Source: Rhizobium sp. Root708
GTDB lineage: Bacteria > Pseudomonadota > Alphaproteobacteria > Rhizobiales > Rhizobiaceae
DNA length: 58,153 nucleotides
Reading direction: 5' to 3'
NCBI RefSeq assembly: GCF_001429725.1
Contig: NZ_LMHV01000013.1
Span: 1-58,153 of the forward strand
Positions 1 through 9,380 of this stretch are shown piece by piece. Position 1 is the stretch's first letter, and each line of letters starts with the position of its first letter. The position numbers and the translations under genes are program-made. The notes beneath the pieces are model-generated. The model was given only the letters and a program-made list of their open reading frames with translations. It was not told where the DNA came from and did no database searches.

Positions 1-547
1 CAGGCTGCGGAGTGAGGCGTCTCAAAGCTAAAGCCGAAGAGGTGTATTTACCACCCGCCCCCGATCTGATCTTGCAACCGGTATCAGCCGCTCAGATCGG
101 GGCTGGTCGATGTGCCGTGTGGCGACCAGTCGGACATTACTACTTTGCAAGCCGGCGGACATTCCAACTCCTCCGCCACATTGCGGTATCAGAATTTCTC
201 TTATAGTTTGTCGCCCGCCTCACGCATGTCACGAGCACCATACTCTCGGGGCAGTCTACGGAATTTGCCGAGTAGGTTCGGTCGAATGTAACCCCGGGCG
301 TAGGAAAGAGTGCGATGGCGTCCTGGACTTTCAATTGGGTTGAAAGGATTGTCTCGCGATCAAAGAGTTTTAAATCGATTTTAAAAAAATGCGCTAAAGC
401 TAGTCGATTTTAATCTGTCGTTTAAAAATTTCTTGTTGCAACGCGAAGGAAATTTGACGCTAATCCGCGCACTGGGAGCGCGGTAGGGATTGTTTTCGAC
501 AGGAAGGCCGGTTTATGCCCCTCAAGAACCAGCTAGCGCTTTGACAC
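1..547. other. Gene-free left edge with AT-rich island
   Basis: I see no convincing gene here; the short open frames lack coding character and a ribosome site. Positions 355-440 are strikingly AT-rich against a GC-rich background and contain TCGATTTTAA twice in direct orientation (375-384 and 404-413), 29 bp apart. This could be a promoter region, a protein-binding site or part of a replication or transfer origin. Nothing in the sequence decides between these. Confidence 0.4.
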
Positions 548-955
548 CTAAGCCGCATGCAGCTTGTAGGTTTCCGCCCAGTGAGCTGGAACGAAACTTT
601 GCTCGAAAGCAGTCACATCGTAGACCGAAAAAACTCCGTTTTGATCGCGGACGACGAAGTCGCTTGGGTGAGCTCTGAGAGCCTCCGGGCCATTGAAGAT
701 TGTGACGCCGGTAGCGGCAACAACCATCTGGCCACGTTCATAGCATTCACCGACCCATCCCGGCAAAAGCTCGCAGTTGGCCTCCGATGCCGCAATGATC
801 TCGTGAGCGCGGACGACTTCAACACAGCTCGGTATTCTTAGATATTCGCGCATTGGGTCGAACATGGTCCCTTCGAAATGCATTGGCTTCATGCCGCACT
901 TCCATTCGTCAGACTGCAGAATCGCTACTGCTACGCTAATGCCCTCTCTGACCAT
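548..955 (-). CDS. Hypothetical protein, possible PGDYD-like C-terminal domain
   Basis: The gene encodes about 135 residues, reading from ATG at 955 (a TTG three codons upstream is an alternative start). The C-terminal third, around HPSDFVVRDQNGVFSVYDVTAFEQ, resembles the small domain in which a Pro/Ser-Asp-[FY] turn is followed by strands and an aromatic helix. That domain occurs in many phage and plasmid proteins of unknown role. There is no signal peptide or membrane segment. It is oriented away from the plasmid gene cluster that follows and has no partner. The frame is open over its full length while the overlapping plus-strand frames look like shadows. The function is unknown. Confidence 0.55.
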   Translation of the reverse strand: MVREGISVAVAILQSDEWKCGMKPMHFEGTMFDPMREYLRIPSCVEVVRAHEIIAASEANCELLPGWVGECYERGQMVVAATGVTIFNGPEALRAHPSDFVVRDQNGVFSVYDVTAFEQSFVPAHWAETYKLHAA

Positions 956-964
956 CGCGGGCAA

Positions 965-1292
965 CCCGAACTTCTGATGTTCACAGGCTGATCACAAGCC
1001 GACCGCCACACCCTATCCAGCAAGCTCTACCTCGCCAGCCACTGCGAGCCGGAGTAACGCACGGTGCGTCCAATCTCGATCGTCAGCGATGGTTTACGTC
1101 CCCTGAGACCACGCCCACCCCGCTCTCTGTAATGGCGTCCTGGTCCTGATCCGGATCTTCCACGATCAACCCACAAGGGGTCCGCTAGCAAGCTGCGGCC
1201 GCTGGGCTCCGCCTGCGCCGTGATCGCGCCCGTCTCAGCACCTCTTCGGAGCCATCGAGCGGGATCGGCCCGCTTCCAAATGGAGCTCGCAC
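965..1292. other. Intergenic stretch without recognised gene
   Basis: This is about 330 bp between a minus-strand and a plus-strand gene. I see no coding potential I can support, no RNA gene and no clear terminator. It presumably holds the promoter of the small gene starting at 1293. Confidence 0.4.
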
Positions 1293-1469
1293 ATGTCGCA
1301 CGATCTTTTCCTCGCTCAGTCCCACGCCTTCCAGCTCTCCCGCGACCTTATGGTCCCGGTCACCGTCTTCAAAGTGGACGGCGAATTTGGCGTGCTGCCC
1401 TCTGACGAAATCGACGCGAGCGACGACCTCGACATCGTGCACGAGTTTTTTCCCTGGCCGACTCACTGA
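1293..1469 (+). CDS. Small conserved-looking acidic protein (58 aa)
   Basis: This is a 58-residue frame starting MSHDLFLAQS and ending HEFFPWPTH. A GGAG ribosome site sits about 8 bp before ATG 1293. The C-terminal half is very acidic (PSDEIDASDDLDIVHEF). Third codon positions are GC-rich, as in the neighbouring genes, which supports real translation; the competing minus-strand frame over the same stretch reads like a shadow. It lies upstream of the toprim gene in the same orientation, separated by a GC-rich leader of about 190 bp. I do not recognise a family with certainty and propose no function. Confidence 0.6.
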   Translation: MSHDLFLAQSHAFQLSRDLMVPVTVFKVDGEFGVLPSDEIDASDDLDIVHEFFPWPTH

Positions 1470-1658
1470 CCCGGCAATTGCCGTTCCGCGTGCCGCTGGC
1501 GACCTGTCGGCCGCAAGGGAAGCTTCGCCGCGGGCGGTGCAAGGTTGCACCTTGCCTCCCGCGCCCTTGCCCCCTCTGCTCTTCGCGGCGGCCGGAAAAT
1601 GTCCCGCCGCTTTGCGGGGAGTTAAAATGAGGAGCGATCGCAGGCGATCGAAAAAACT

Positions 1659-2624
1659 ATGAAGAGAGAAGAAATCGAGAAAATCCGTGAAGCGGTAAGC
1701 TGCGCTGCTGTTTTAGAAGAGGCTGGCTTTGCGGTCGACATCAAGGAAAGCACGCGCCGGTCGGTGAAGTTTCGGCGTGGCGCCGAAATCGTCATTGTCA
1801 CGCACGAAGGCCGCGGCTGGTTTGACCCATTGAGCGACGATAGAGGCGACGTCTTCGGCCTAATGGCCCTGCTTGAGCATTTGACGTTTTCGGACGCGGT
1901 CGACCGGGTCGGCGATTTCATTGGCTACAAATCTGCGCCTCTTATCTGGAAGAAGCCGCTCTCCGAGGTAAAGCCTGCGGATATTCTGGCCCGATGGCAA
2001 GGCCGCCGGCTTCCAGGTTCCGGATCCGGGGCTTGGCGGTATCTTTGCTGGATGCGCGCGATTCCGACCGCCATCTTGCGCGCGGCTATCGATCAAGGGA
2101 TCGTTCGAGAAGGGCCGTTTGGCAGCATGTGGGCTGCCCACACCGATAGCGCTGGACTGGTGGTTGGATGGGAAGAGCGGGGGCCCGACTGGCGCGGCTT
2201 TTCGACCGGTGGCAGTAAAGTTCTCTTCCGCCTGGGCGCGCCTGACGCTCCTCGTCTCTGCGTGACGGAGGCCGCGATCGACGCGATGAGCCTCGCTGCG
2301 ATCGAAAATCTGCAGGACGGCAGTCTGTATCTCAGCACCGGCGGCGGATGGTCTCCTAAAACCGAAGCGGCGCTGCTGAAGCTTCTCGCTCGGCCTGGCA
2401 CTCACCTCGTCTGTGCCACCGATGCCAATAGCCAAGGCGATGCCTTCGCGCGCCGTCTTCAGGCCCTGGCCAAACAGGTTGATTGCCCCTCGGTCCGCCT
2501 TCGGCCGCCGGCGGACGACTGGAACGTAGTCCTGCAGGAGAGAAAGGAGAAATTGAAGAGTGAAGGAGGAGAGAGGCGTGCCGCATCGCCGCCGACCGGA
2601 TCAAGGGAGGCTTCGCCCGGCTGA
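1659..2624 (+). CDS. DUF3991/toprim domain protein (primase-like)
   Basis: This 321-residue protein begins with a small module (residues about 1-90, MKREEIEKIREAVSC... then a GRGWFDPLSDDRGDVFGLMALLE segment). It resembles the zinc-ribbon-like primase N-terminus of DUF3991/toprim proteins, but the metal-binding cysteines are not obvious. A toprim fold follows at about 205-300: LCVTEAAIDAMSL gives the conserved glutamate, and CATDANSQGDAFARRL the D-x-[ND] metal motif. Such proteins sit on conjugative and integrative elements and are thought to act as primases or in processing of transferred DNA. A perfect inverted repeat, CGATCG-CAGG-CGATCG, lies just before the start. It leads a run of plus-strand plasmid genes. 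Confidence 0.75.
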   Translation: MKREEIEKIREAVSCAAVLEEAGFAVDIKESTRRSVKFRRGAEIVIVTHEGRGWFDPLSDDRGDVFGLMALLEHLTFSDAVDRVGDFIGYKSAPLIWKKPLSEVKPADILARWQGRRLPGSGSGAWRYLCWMRAIPTAILRAAIDQGIVREGPFGSMWAAHTDSAGLVVGWEERGPDWRGFSTGGSKVLFRLGAPDAPRLCVTEAAIDAMSLAAIENLQDGSLYLSTGGGWSPKTEAALLKLLARPGTHLVCATDANSQGDAFARRLQALAKQVDCPSVRLRPPADDWNVVLQERKEKLKSEGGERRAASPPTGSREASPG

Positions 2625-2741
2625 AGCCGGCCCTTGACACGGCCGGTCGGGATGCCGGCGGCCCGGAAGGTGTCACGAGGGACTGAAAAGACGGTGATGG
2701 AGTGGCCATGCCCAAGTCCCCAAACCCTGAAGGAGCCAGAG

Positions 2742-3344
2742 ATGAACACCCTTGCCCCGATCCGAAAGATCTTCGAAGGCGTCGCAACGCGCCCGCAAAT
2801 GTTCCGGCTGTTTGATCGGCATAACCAGCGCCCCAACCGATGGGAGACCGATGCCGCTCCCCTCCACAGCGGAGAGTGGTTCGAGATTGATGAGGCGCTT
2901 TATGACTACATGCTCGATATCCTGCCGCCACTGTGGATGCGCGGGGCGATCTTCGCGCTGCGCGAATTCCTGACCGGCTCGGTGACAAGCATTTTCTTCG
3001 CGCTGCGGATCGACGGCAAGGTCAGGTACTTCCACGGCTATTGCGACCTTTCCGATCCTACTTCGGTCGAAACCATGCGGGCGACGATCTTCGACCGCGA
3101 AACACAGCCGGTGCGCGCCATGACCCGGGACGAGCGCCTCGAGCATATCTGGAGCAGCACCGCCGACGCTTATCGCGGCTATGCCGGCGATCGCTTTCCA
3201 CCGGCGATGCAGGGAAAGCGCACGGTCATGCTGTGGAGTGGCACCGACGGCACGCTCCTGAAGCTCCTCGACGACCTCACCGATGACGAGATCGCCGCAA
3301 AGCTCCCCGTTCACATGCGGCATCTGCCGGTAATCGCGGCTTAG
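2742..3344 (+). CDS. DUF1419 family protein
   Basis: This 200-residue protein is recognised as DUF1419 from the characteristic core: MFRLFDRHNQRPNRW, GEWFEIDEALYDYMLDILPPLWMRG, FALREFLTGSVTSIFFALRIDGKVRYFHGYCDL, then DERLEHIWSSTADAYRGYAGDR. ATG 2742 is chosen because AAGGAG lies 7 bp upstream and the family starts at about this point; the frame is open a further 36 codons upstream but that part looks like leader. DUF1419 proteins are small soluble proteins of rhizobial plasmids with no known biochemical role. It follows the toprim gene after a GC-rich leader of about 117 bp and precedes the giant methylase-helicase. Confidence 0.8.
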   Translation: MNTLAPIRKIFEGVATRPQMFRLFDRHNQRPNRWETDAAPLHSGEWFEIDEALYDYMLDILPPLWMRGAIFALREFLTGSVTSIFFALRIDGKVRYFHGYCDLSDPTSVETMRATIFDRETQPVRAMTRDERLEHIWSSTADAYRGYAGDRFPPAMQGKRTVMLWSGTDGTLLKLLDDLTDDEIAAKLPVHMRHLPVIAA

Positions 3345-3434
3345 TCGCCGCCACTCCCTTCAATCCCTCGAGCGCTTCCAGCCTGCTATCGCGGCGGACG
3401 AGCGCTGGCGCGCATCCAAAAAGGAACACCCCCG

Positions 3435-6400
3435 ATGAGCAACGATCCATTCACGCTCGACATGTTCGGCAGCTCTGCACTCTCTTCAGGCCTTGGCCTT
3501 GGTGTCACCGCGTTTGGCGGCTTCGACACGCTGGCCGCCAATGACGACGATCCGGATCCTACGCCGCCGCCCCTCGCCCCGGCGTTGCCGGCCGCGGTGG
3601 CCCCGACGCGTCGGCGGGGACAACGCCAGAATTTCTATCTCGATGACGACCGCGGCCTCGGCGTTTCGTGGAAGGACCGCGCCCGCGCCAATGTCGCGGC
3701 GATCCTGGTCGCCGACAGCATCGCGAAGCAGGAGAGGCCCGCAACGCCTGAGGAGCAGGCCCAATTGATCCGCTTCACGGGCTTCGGCGCCGGAGAGCTT
3801 GCCAATGGCATGTTCCGTCGGCCGGGCGAGGTCGATTTCCGCCACGGATGGGACGCGCTCGGTTCCTCGCTCGAAACCGCTGTCTCCGAGGCCGACTACG
3901 CCTCGCTGGCCCGCTGCACCCAGTATGCCCATTTCACGCCTGGGTTCATCGTCCGGGCGATCTGGGCCGGGATCAATCGTCTTGGCTGGCGAGGCGGTCG
4001 CGTGCTCGAGCCCGCCATCGGCTCCGGCCTGTTTCCCGCGCTGATGCCGGAGGAATTCCGCGACAACGCCTATCTCACGGGTATCGAACTCGATCCGGTC
4101 ACGGCCCGCATCGTGCGCCTGCTGCAGCCGCGGTCTCGCATCGTCGAAGGCGATTTCGCGCGCACCGCCCTGGCGCCAATCTACGATCTCGCCATCGGCA
4201 ACCCGCCCTTCTCCGACCGCACGGTCCGCTCGGACCGCGCCTACCGATCGCTGGGCTTGCGCCTGCACGACTATTTCATCGCCCGTTCGATCGACCTGCT
4301 GAGGCCCGGAGCATTGGCCGCCTTCGTCACCTCGCATGGCACGATGGACAAGGCCGACACAGCCGCGCGCGAGCATATCGCCAAATCCGCCGACCTGATC
4401 GCGGCGATCCGGTTGCCAGAGGGGAGCTTTCGCCGCGATGCGGGCACAGATGTCGTCGTTGACATCCTCTTCTTCCGCAAGCGCAAGGTGGGCGAGCCGG
4501 AGGGCAACCAGCTATGGCTCGACGTGGACGAGGTTCAGGCCGCGACCGCCGACGAGGGTGCAATCCGCGTCAATTGCTGGTTCGCCCGCCATCCCGACTT
4601 CGTGCTCGGCACCCATGCCCTCACCTCGGGGCCGTTCGGCGAGACCTACACCTGCTTTGCCTGCGATGGATCCGATCTCGAAACCGCCCTCGCCGCGGCA
4701 ATCGATCTTCTTCCGGCAGGCCTCTACGATGGCGAACCCACGGCTGTTGATATTGATCTGGAAGACGAGCTCGCCGAAATCGTCGATCTTAAACCGAAGG
4801 ACGGCCCTGTCCGCGAAGGCAGCTTCTTCACCGACCGTGCCAAGGGCCTGATGCAGATGCTTGATGGTGCGGCGGCGCCTGTGGCGATCCGCAAGGGCCG
4901 CACCGGCGACGGGATCTCCGAAAAGCATGTGCGGATCATCTCGAAGCTGATCCCGATCCGTGATGCTGTCCGGGAGGTCTTGAAGGCGCAGGAGACCGAT
5001 CGGCCCTGGCGCGACCTGCAGGTTCGGCTTCGTCTCGCCTGGTCGGCATTCGTGCGCGACTTCGGTCCGATCAACCACACGACCGTTTCGATCCAGGAGG
5101 ATCCGGAAACCGGCGAGGTGAAGGAGACGCATCGCCAACCGAACCTCGCGCCCTTCCGCGACGATCCCGATTGCTGGCTCGTCGCCTCGATCGAAGATTA
5201 TGATCTGGAGACCGACACGGCGAAGCCGGGTCCGATTTTCGCCACCCGTGTGATCGCTCCGCCAATGTCGCCTGTCATCACCAATGCGGCTGATGCGCTG
5301 GCGGTGGTACTCAATGAGCGCGGCCATGTCGATCTCGATCATATCGCCGAGCTTCTCCATTGCGATATCTCCACAGTCATCGATGAACTCGGTGACACGG
5401 TGTTCCACGATCCGGCTGATGGTTCGTGGAAGACGGCTGATGCCTATCTCTCCGGATCCGTTCGCACCAAGTTGGCGGCGGCGCAGGCGGCGGCAGAGCT
5501 CGATCCGGTCTACGAGCGCAATGTTCGCTCCCTTCAGGACGTCCAGCCAGCCGATCTGCGTCCGTCGGACATTACCGCACGTCTCGGCGCGCCGTGGCTC
5601 CCGGCCGCCGACGTCGTCGCCTTCGTCAAGGAACGGATGGAGGCCGAAATCCGCATCCACCACATGCCGGAGCTTGGCTCGTGGACCGTGGAGGCGCGAG
5701 AGCTTGGGCTTTCGGCGGCCGGCACATCCGAATGGGGCACCAGTCGGCGACATGCCGGCGAGCTGCTTGCCGATGCGCTCAACAGCCGCGTCCCGCAGAT
5801 CTTCGACGTCATCAAAGACTTCGATGGCGAGCGGCGGGTGCTGAACGTCGTCGACACAGAGGCCGCGCGCGACAAGCTGCAGAGGATCAAGCAGGCGTTT
5901 CAGGACTGGGTCTGGACCGACCCCGATCGCACAGACCGCCTGGCGCGGGACTATAATGACCGTTTCAACAATATCGCGCCGCGCAAATTCGACGGCTCCC
6001 ATCTGAAACTTCCCGGCGCCTCTGGCGCCTTTGTTCTTTATGGCCACCAGAAACGTGGCATCTGGCGGATCATCGCCGATGGTTCGACCTATCTCGCCCA
6101 CGCCGTCGGCGCCGGCAAGACGATGACCATGGCCGCCGCGATTATGGAGCAACGCCGGCTCGGTCTGATCGCCAAGGCGATGCTTGTTGTACCCGGCCAT
6201 TGCCTGGCGCAGGCAGCACGCGAGTTTCTCGCGCTCTATCCCAATGCCCGCATTCTCGTCGCCGACGAGACCAATTTCACCAAGGACAAGCGCGCTCGTT
6301 TCCTGTCGCGGGCAGCGACCGCCACCTGGGATGCGATCATCATCACGCATTCGGCGTTTCGGTTCATCGCCGTGCCCTCGGCCTTCGAACAGCAGATGAT

Positions 6401-8525
6401 CCAGGACGAATTGCAGCTCTACGAGGAGCTGCTGACCAAGGTCGATAGCGAGGACCGAGTTTCGCGCAAGCGGCTCGAGCGGTTGAAGGAAGGATTGAAG
6501 GAGCGGCTCGAAAGGCTCGCGACCCGCAAGGACGATCTGCTGACGATCTCGGAGATCGGTGTCGACCAGATCGTTGTCGACGAGGCGCAGGAATTCCGCA
6601 AGCTCTCCTTCGCCACCAACATGTCGACGCTGAAGGGCATCGATCCGAATGGCTCGCAGCGTGCTTGGGATCTCTACGTGAAGTCCCACTATATCGAGAC
6701 GAAAAACCCCGGCCGGGCGCTGGTGCTGGCCTCTGGTACGCCAATCACCAACACGCTCGGCGAGATGTTCTCGATCCAGCGCCTGCTCGGCCATGCGGCG
6801 CTTGCCGAGCGCGGGTTGCACGAGTTTGATGCCTGGGCCTCCTGCTTCGGCGACACGACCACCGAACTCGAAATCCAACCATCTGGCAAGTACAAGCCGG
6901 TCAGCCGCTTTGCCTCCTTCGTCAATGTCCCCGAGCTGATCGCGATGTTCCGCTCGTTTGCCGACGTGGTCGTGCCGGATGACCTGCGGCAGTATGTGAG
7001 GGTGCCCGACATCTCGACCGGCCGGCGGCAGATCCTGACCGCAAAACCGACGGCGCTATTCAAGTCATATCAGCAGACCCTCGGGAGTAGGATCAAGATG
7101 ATCGAGCAGCGCGAGGGTCCGGCCAAGCCAGGCGATGATATCCTGCTGTCCGTCATCACCGATGGCCGCCATGCGGCAATCGACCTGCGCTTCGTCACGC
7201 CAGCGGCCGACAACGAGGTGGACAACAAGCTCAACCTCCTGGTCCGCAATGCGCATCGCATCTGGGAGGAAACCGGCGAAACCCTCTATCGCCGCCCGGA
7301 TGGCAAAGACTTCGATCTGCCGGGTGCGGCACAGATGATCTTCTCCGATCTCGGCACGATCAATGTCGAGAAAACCCGGGGCTTCTCGGCCTATCGCTTC
7401 ATTCGCGGCGAGCTGGTCCGGCTTGGCGTGCCGGCCTCCGAGATCGCCTTCATGCAGGACTTCAAGAAGACCGAAGCCAAGCAACGGCTGTTCGGCGATG
7501 TCCGTGCCGGCAAGGTGCGTTTCCTGATCGGGTCCTCCGAGACGATGGGAACCGGCGTCAATGCTCAGCTGCGGTTGAAGGCGCTCCACCATCTCGACGT
7601 TCCTTGGCTGCCGTCGCAGATCGAACAGCGCGAGGGCCGCATCGTTCGCCAGGGAAACCAGCATGACGAGGTCGATATCTTCGCCTATGCCACCGAGGGC
7701 TCGCTCGATGCGTCCATGTGGCAGAACAATGAGCGAAAGGCCCGCTTCATCGCCGCTGCGCTTTCCGGAGACACGTCAATCCGGAGGCTTGACGATATCG
7801 GCGAAGGCGCCGCCAATCAGTTCGCCATGGCCAAGGCGATCGCGTCCGGCGACGAGCGACTGATGCAGAAAGCCGGGCTCGAGGCCGACATCGCGCGTCT
7901 GGAACGGCTGCGCGCCGCGCATGAGGATGATCAGTACGCTGTCCGCAGGCAGATGAGAGACGCGGAGCGCGAGATCGAAGTCTCAACCCGGCGCATAGGT
8001 GAGATCGGCCAGGACGTCGAGCGGCTTCAGCCCACATCAGGCGATGCCTTCAGCATGACCGTGCTCGGCGAGACCTTTACAGAGCGCAAGGAGGCCGGCC
8101 GCGCCTTGATGAAGGAGATCCTGACGCTTCTGCAACTGCAACAGGAGGGCGAGGTTCACGTAGCGAAGATTGGCGGGTTCGATCTCGTCTATGAGGGCGA
8201 GCGGTTCGGCAAGGGTGATGGCTATCGCTACGAGACCCTCCTCCAACGCACGGGCGCTAACTACGAGATCGAGCTTGCCATTACTGTCACCCCACTTGGC
8301 GCCATCTCACGGGTGGAGCATGGGCTCGACGGATTCGAGGAAGAGCAGCGCCGCTATCGCCAGCGCCTGGACGACGCCGAGCGACGCTTGGCGTCCTATC
8401 GCTCCCGCACGGGCGGAACCTTTCAGTTCGCCGACGAGCTCTTAGAGAAGCGTCGCCTTCTACGCGGGATCGAAGAGGAACTCGCGACCGCCGCCCTTGA
8501 AGACGCCACGCAGGAGGCCGCTTAG
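3435..8525 (+). CDS. Giant methylase-helicase fusion (N6 adenine MTase + SNF2 helicase)
   Basis: This is a 1,696-residue plasmid protein. After a low-complexity proline-rich start comes a Rossmann methyltransferase module: VLEPAIGSGLFPALMP is the SAM-binding motif at about 193 and IGNPPFSDR the N6-adenine catalytic motif at about 254. A superfamily 2 helicase lies in the second half: HAVGAGKTMTMAA is Walker A at about 889, VVDEAQEF the DEAQ box at about 1047, LASGTPITNT motif III, and GSSETMGTGVNAQ with QREGRIVRQGNQ motifs V and VI at about 1366-1408. The C-terminal 250 residues are coiled-coil-rich. This organisation is common on conjugative plasmids and integrative elements and is usually read as DNA modification or protection, but no cognate nuclease gene is next to it. 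It is flanked by DUF1419 and a small minus-strand gene. Confidence 0.85.
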   Translation: MSNDPFTLDMFGSSALSSGLGLGVTAFGGFDTLAANDDDPDPTPPPLAPALPAAVAPTRRRGQRQNFYLDDDRGLGVSWKDRARANVAAILVADSIAKQERPATPEEQAQLIRFTGFGAGELANGMFRRPGEVDFRHGWDALGSSLETAVSEADYASLARCTQYAHFTPGFIVRAIWAGINRLGWRGGRVLEPAIGSGLFPALMPEEFRDNAYLTGIELDPVTARIVRLLQPRSRIVEGDFARTALAPIYDLAIGNPPFSDRTVRSDRAYRSLGLRLHDYFIARSIDLLRPGALAAFVTSHGTMDKADTAAREHIAKSADLIAAIRLPEGSFRRDAGTDVVVDILFFRKRKVGEPEGNQLWLDVDEVQAATADEGAIRVNCWFARHPDFVLGTHALTSGPFGETYTCFACDGSDLETALAAAIDLLPAGLYDGEPTAVDIDLEDELAEIVDLKPKDGPVREGSFFTDRAKGLMQMLDGAAAPVAIRKGRTGDGISEKHVRIISKLIPIRDAVREVLKAQETDRPWRDLQVRLRLAWSAFVRDFGPINHTTVSIQEDPETGEVKETHRQPNLAPFRDDPDCWLVASIEDYDLETDTAKPGPIFATRVIAPPMSPVITNAADALAVVLNERGHVDLDHIAELLHCDISTVIDELGDTVFHDPADGSWKTADAYLSGSVRTKLAAAQAAAELDPVYERNVRSLQDVQPADLRPSDITARLGAPWLPAADVVAFVKERMEAEIRIHHMPELGSWTVEARELGLSAAGTSEWGTSRRHAGELLADALNSRVPQIFDVIKDFDGERRVLNVVDTEAARDKLQRIKQAFQDWVWTDPDRTDRLARDYNDRFNNIAPRKFDGSHLKLPGASGAFVLYGHQKRGIWRIIADGSTYLAHAVGAGKTMTMAAAIMEQRRLGLIAKAMLVVPGHCLAQAAREFLALYPNARILVADETNFTKDKRARFLSRAATATWDAIIITHSAFRFIAVPSAFEQQMIQDELQLYEELLTKVDSEDRVSRKRLERLKEGLKERLERLATRKDDLLTISEIGVDQIVVDEAQEFRKLSFATNMSTLKGIDPNGSQRAWDLYVKSHYIETKNPGRALVLASGTPITNTLGEMFSIQRLLGHAALAERGLHEFDAWASCFGDTTTELEIQPSGKYKPVSRFASFVNVPELIAMFRSFADVVVPDDLRQYVRVPDISTGRRQILTAKPTALFKSYQQTLGSRIKMIEQREGPAKPGDDILLSVITDGRHAAIDLRFVTPAADNEVDNKLNLLVRNAHRIWEETGETLYRRPDGKDFDLPGAAQMIFSDLGTINVEKTRGFSAYRFIRGELVRLGVPASEIAFMQDFKKTEAKQRLFGDVRAGKVRFLIGSSETMGTGVNAQLRLKALHHLDVPWLPSQIEQREGRIVRQGNQHDEVDIFAYATEGSLDASMWQNNERKARFIAAALSGDTSIRRLDDIGEGAANQFAMAKAIASGDERLMQKAGLEADIARLERLRAAHEDDQYAVRRQMRDAEREIEVSTRRIGEIGQDVERLQPTSGDAFSMTVLGETFTERKEAGRALMKEILTLLQLQQEGEVHVAKIGGFDLVYEGERFGKGDGYRYETLLQRTGANYEIELAITVTPLGAISRVEHGLDGFEEEQRRYRQRLDDAERRLASYRSRTGGTFQFADELLEKRRLLRGIEEELATAALEDATQEAA

Positions 8526-8550
8526 ATGCCCGGTCCGGAACCGGGCGCAA

Positions 8551-8793
8551 TCAGGCTTCGCCTGGTTCTGGTCCCGCCCGCCTGCGCGCGAGGCGCTCGC
8601 GTTGCTCCGCCTCCTTGGCGGCGAGGCTGTCGAGGTAGCGCTCGCGCATCTGCTTGATATCGATCTCGCCGCGAACCCATTCGTCGACAAGCGCGATGAA
8701 GGTTGGATTTTCATCGATGGACATGCCCTGGGCTTTCGCCCTGTCGATGGCGCGCTGCGCGATGGATTTCCGGGTGCTAGGGTCCGTGCTCAT
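8551..8793 (-). CDS. Small helical protein, VbhA-antitoxin-like
   Basis: This is an 80-residue, strongly charged, all-helical protein on the minus strand, starting MSTDPSTRKSIAQRAIDRAKAQG and containing LVDEWVRGEIDIKQMRERYLDSLAAKE. The length and helix pattern resemble small VbhA-type antitoxins, which inhibit Fic AMP-transferases, but the inhibitory S-x-x-x-E-G signature is not present and no Fic gene is visible in the window. I therefore regard the antitoxin assignment as weak. It converges on the end of the methylase-helicase gene with a 25-bp gap. Its role is unknown if it is not an antitoxin. Confidence 0.5.
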   Translation of the reverse strand: MSTDPSTRKSIAQRAIDRAKAQGMSIDENPTFIALVDEWVRGEIDIKQMRERYLDSLAAKEAEQRERLARRRAGPEPGEA

Positions 8794-8961
8794 CTTGCCT
8801 CGACTTGGGATTGATCAGGTGGGCGGCGACATCTATCAGGGGGTTGCTTAAGCCGCGACTTGAAATCGGACGCTATCAACAATATCTGAGGATCACTTCC
8901 CGTTTCGATGATGTTCTGCCGCCGGCAACACCCGCGGCTTTTGATATCGTCCGGGATCAAG

Positions 8962-8997
8962 AAAAGGGCGCTCCCCACGCGGGATGAGCGCCCTTTT
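8962..8997. terminator. Strong bidirectional terminator hairpin
   Basis: AAAAGGGCGCTC (8962-8973) pairs with GAGCGCCCTTTT (8986-8997), giving a 12-bp stem over a 12-nt loop. U-tracts flank it on both strands. It lies upstream of the next plus-strand gene and upstream of the divergent 8551-8793 gene, so it insulates the two transcription units. Confidence 0.8.
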
Positions 8998-9062
8998 CGC
9001 TTTCCATGCCTTGACCGATGCTCGAACTCGATGAGATCAAAGTCAAAATATTGCGGGAATCG

Positions 9063-9380
9063 ATGCCTTTTTATCTTGTCACCCAGACCTCTCTCATCGA
9101 AGCTGAAGACGAGCACGCCGCTGCTCGAATTGCGGTCGACCAGATCCGCTCCGGCGACAAAGTCGCCGTCACCGTGAAGTTCGACGAGACGACCGTCTCG
9201 CACATCGTCGTTCCTGCGAAACCGGCTATTTCTCGCGCAGCCACGGTTGCCGATCCCGAAGTTGCCGAGCAGATCAACGCCTCTTCCGCTGCCCAATCGT
9301 CGGTCGCTGAGACCGATCGAAAGCCAACGCTGAAGCGGATGATCGCTGACGCGTTCTCGCTTCTGAAAAGGCGTCCTTAG
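9063..9380 (+). CDS. Conserved small plasmid protein of unknown function
   Basis: This 105-residue protein starts MPFYLVTQTSLIEAEDEHAAARIAVDQI, with a strand-rich N-terminal half (FDETTVSHIVVPA) and a basic tail (KPTLKRMIADAFSLLKRRP). I chose ATG 9063 over an in-frame ATG at 9018 because rhizobial plasmid proteins of this kind begin MPxFLVTQTSLVEAEDE. The fold suggests a small alpha/beta protein; no catalytic motif is visible. It stands between a strong terminator and the ParB gene. The function is unknown. Confidence 0.65.
   Translation: MPFYLVTQTSLIEAEDEHAAARIAVDQIRSGDKVAVTVKFDETTVSHIVVPAKPAISRAATVADPEVAEQINASSAAQSSVAETDRKPTLKRMIADAFSLLKRRP

Noticed and set aside
1185..1550. Minus-strand 121-codon frame
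   Set aside because: It is arginine-rich low-complexity sequence, antisense to the 58-residue gene that has a ribosome site.
4512..6878. A 788-codon minus-strand open frame
   Set aside because: It lies wholly inside the methylase-helicase gene on the other strand, with composition typical of an antisense shadow in high-GC DNA and no recognisable domain.
8551..8793. Toxin-antitoxin pair with a Fic toxin
   Set aside because: No Fic motif (HPFxxGNG) is found in any neighbouring frame, so the VbhA-like reading remains unsupported by context.
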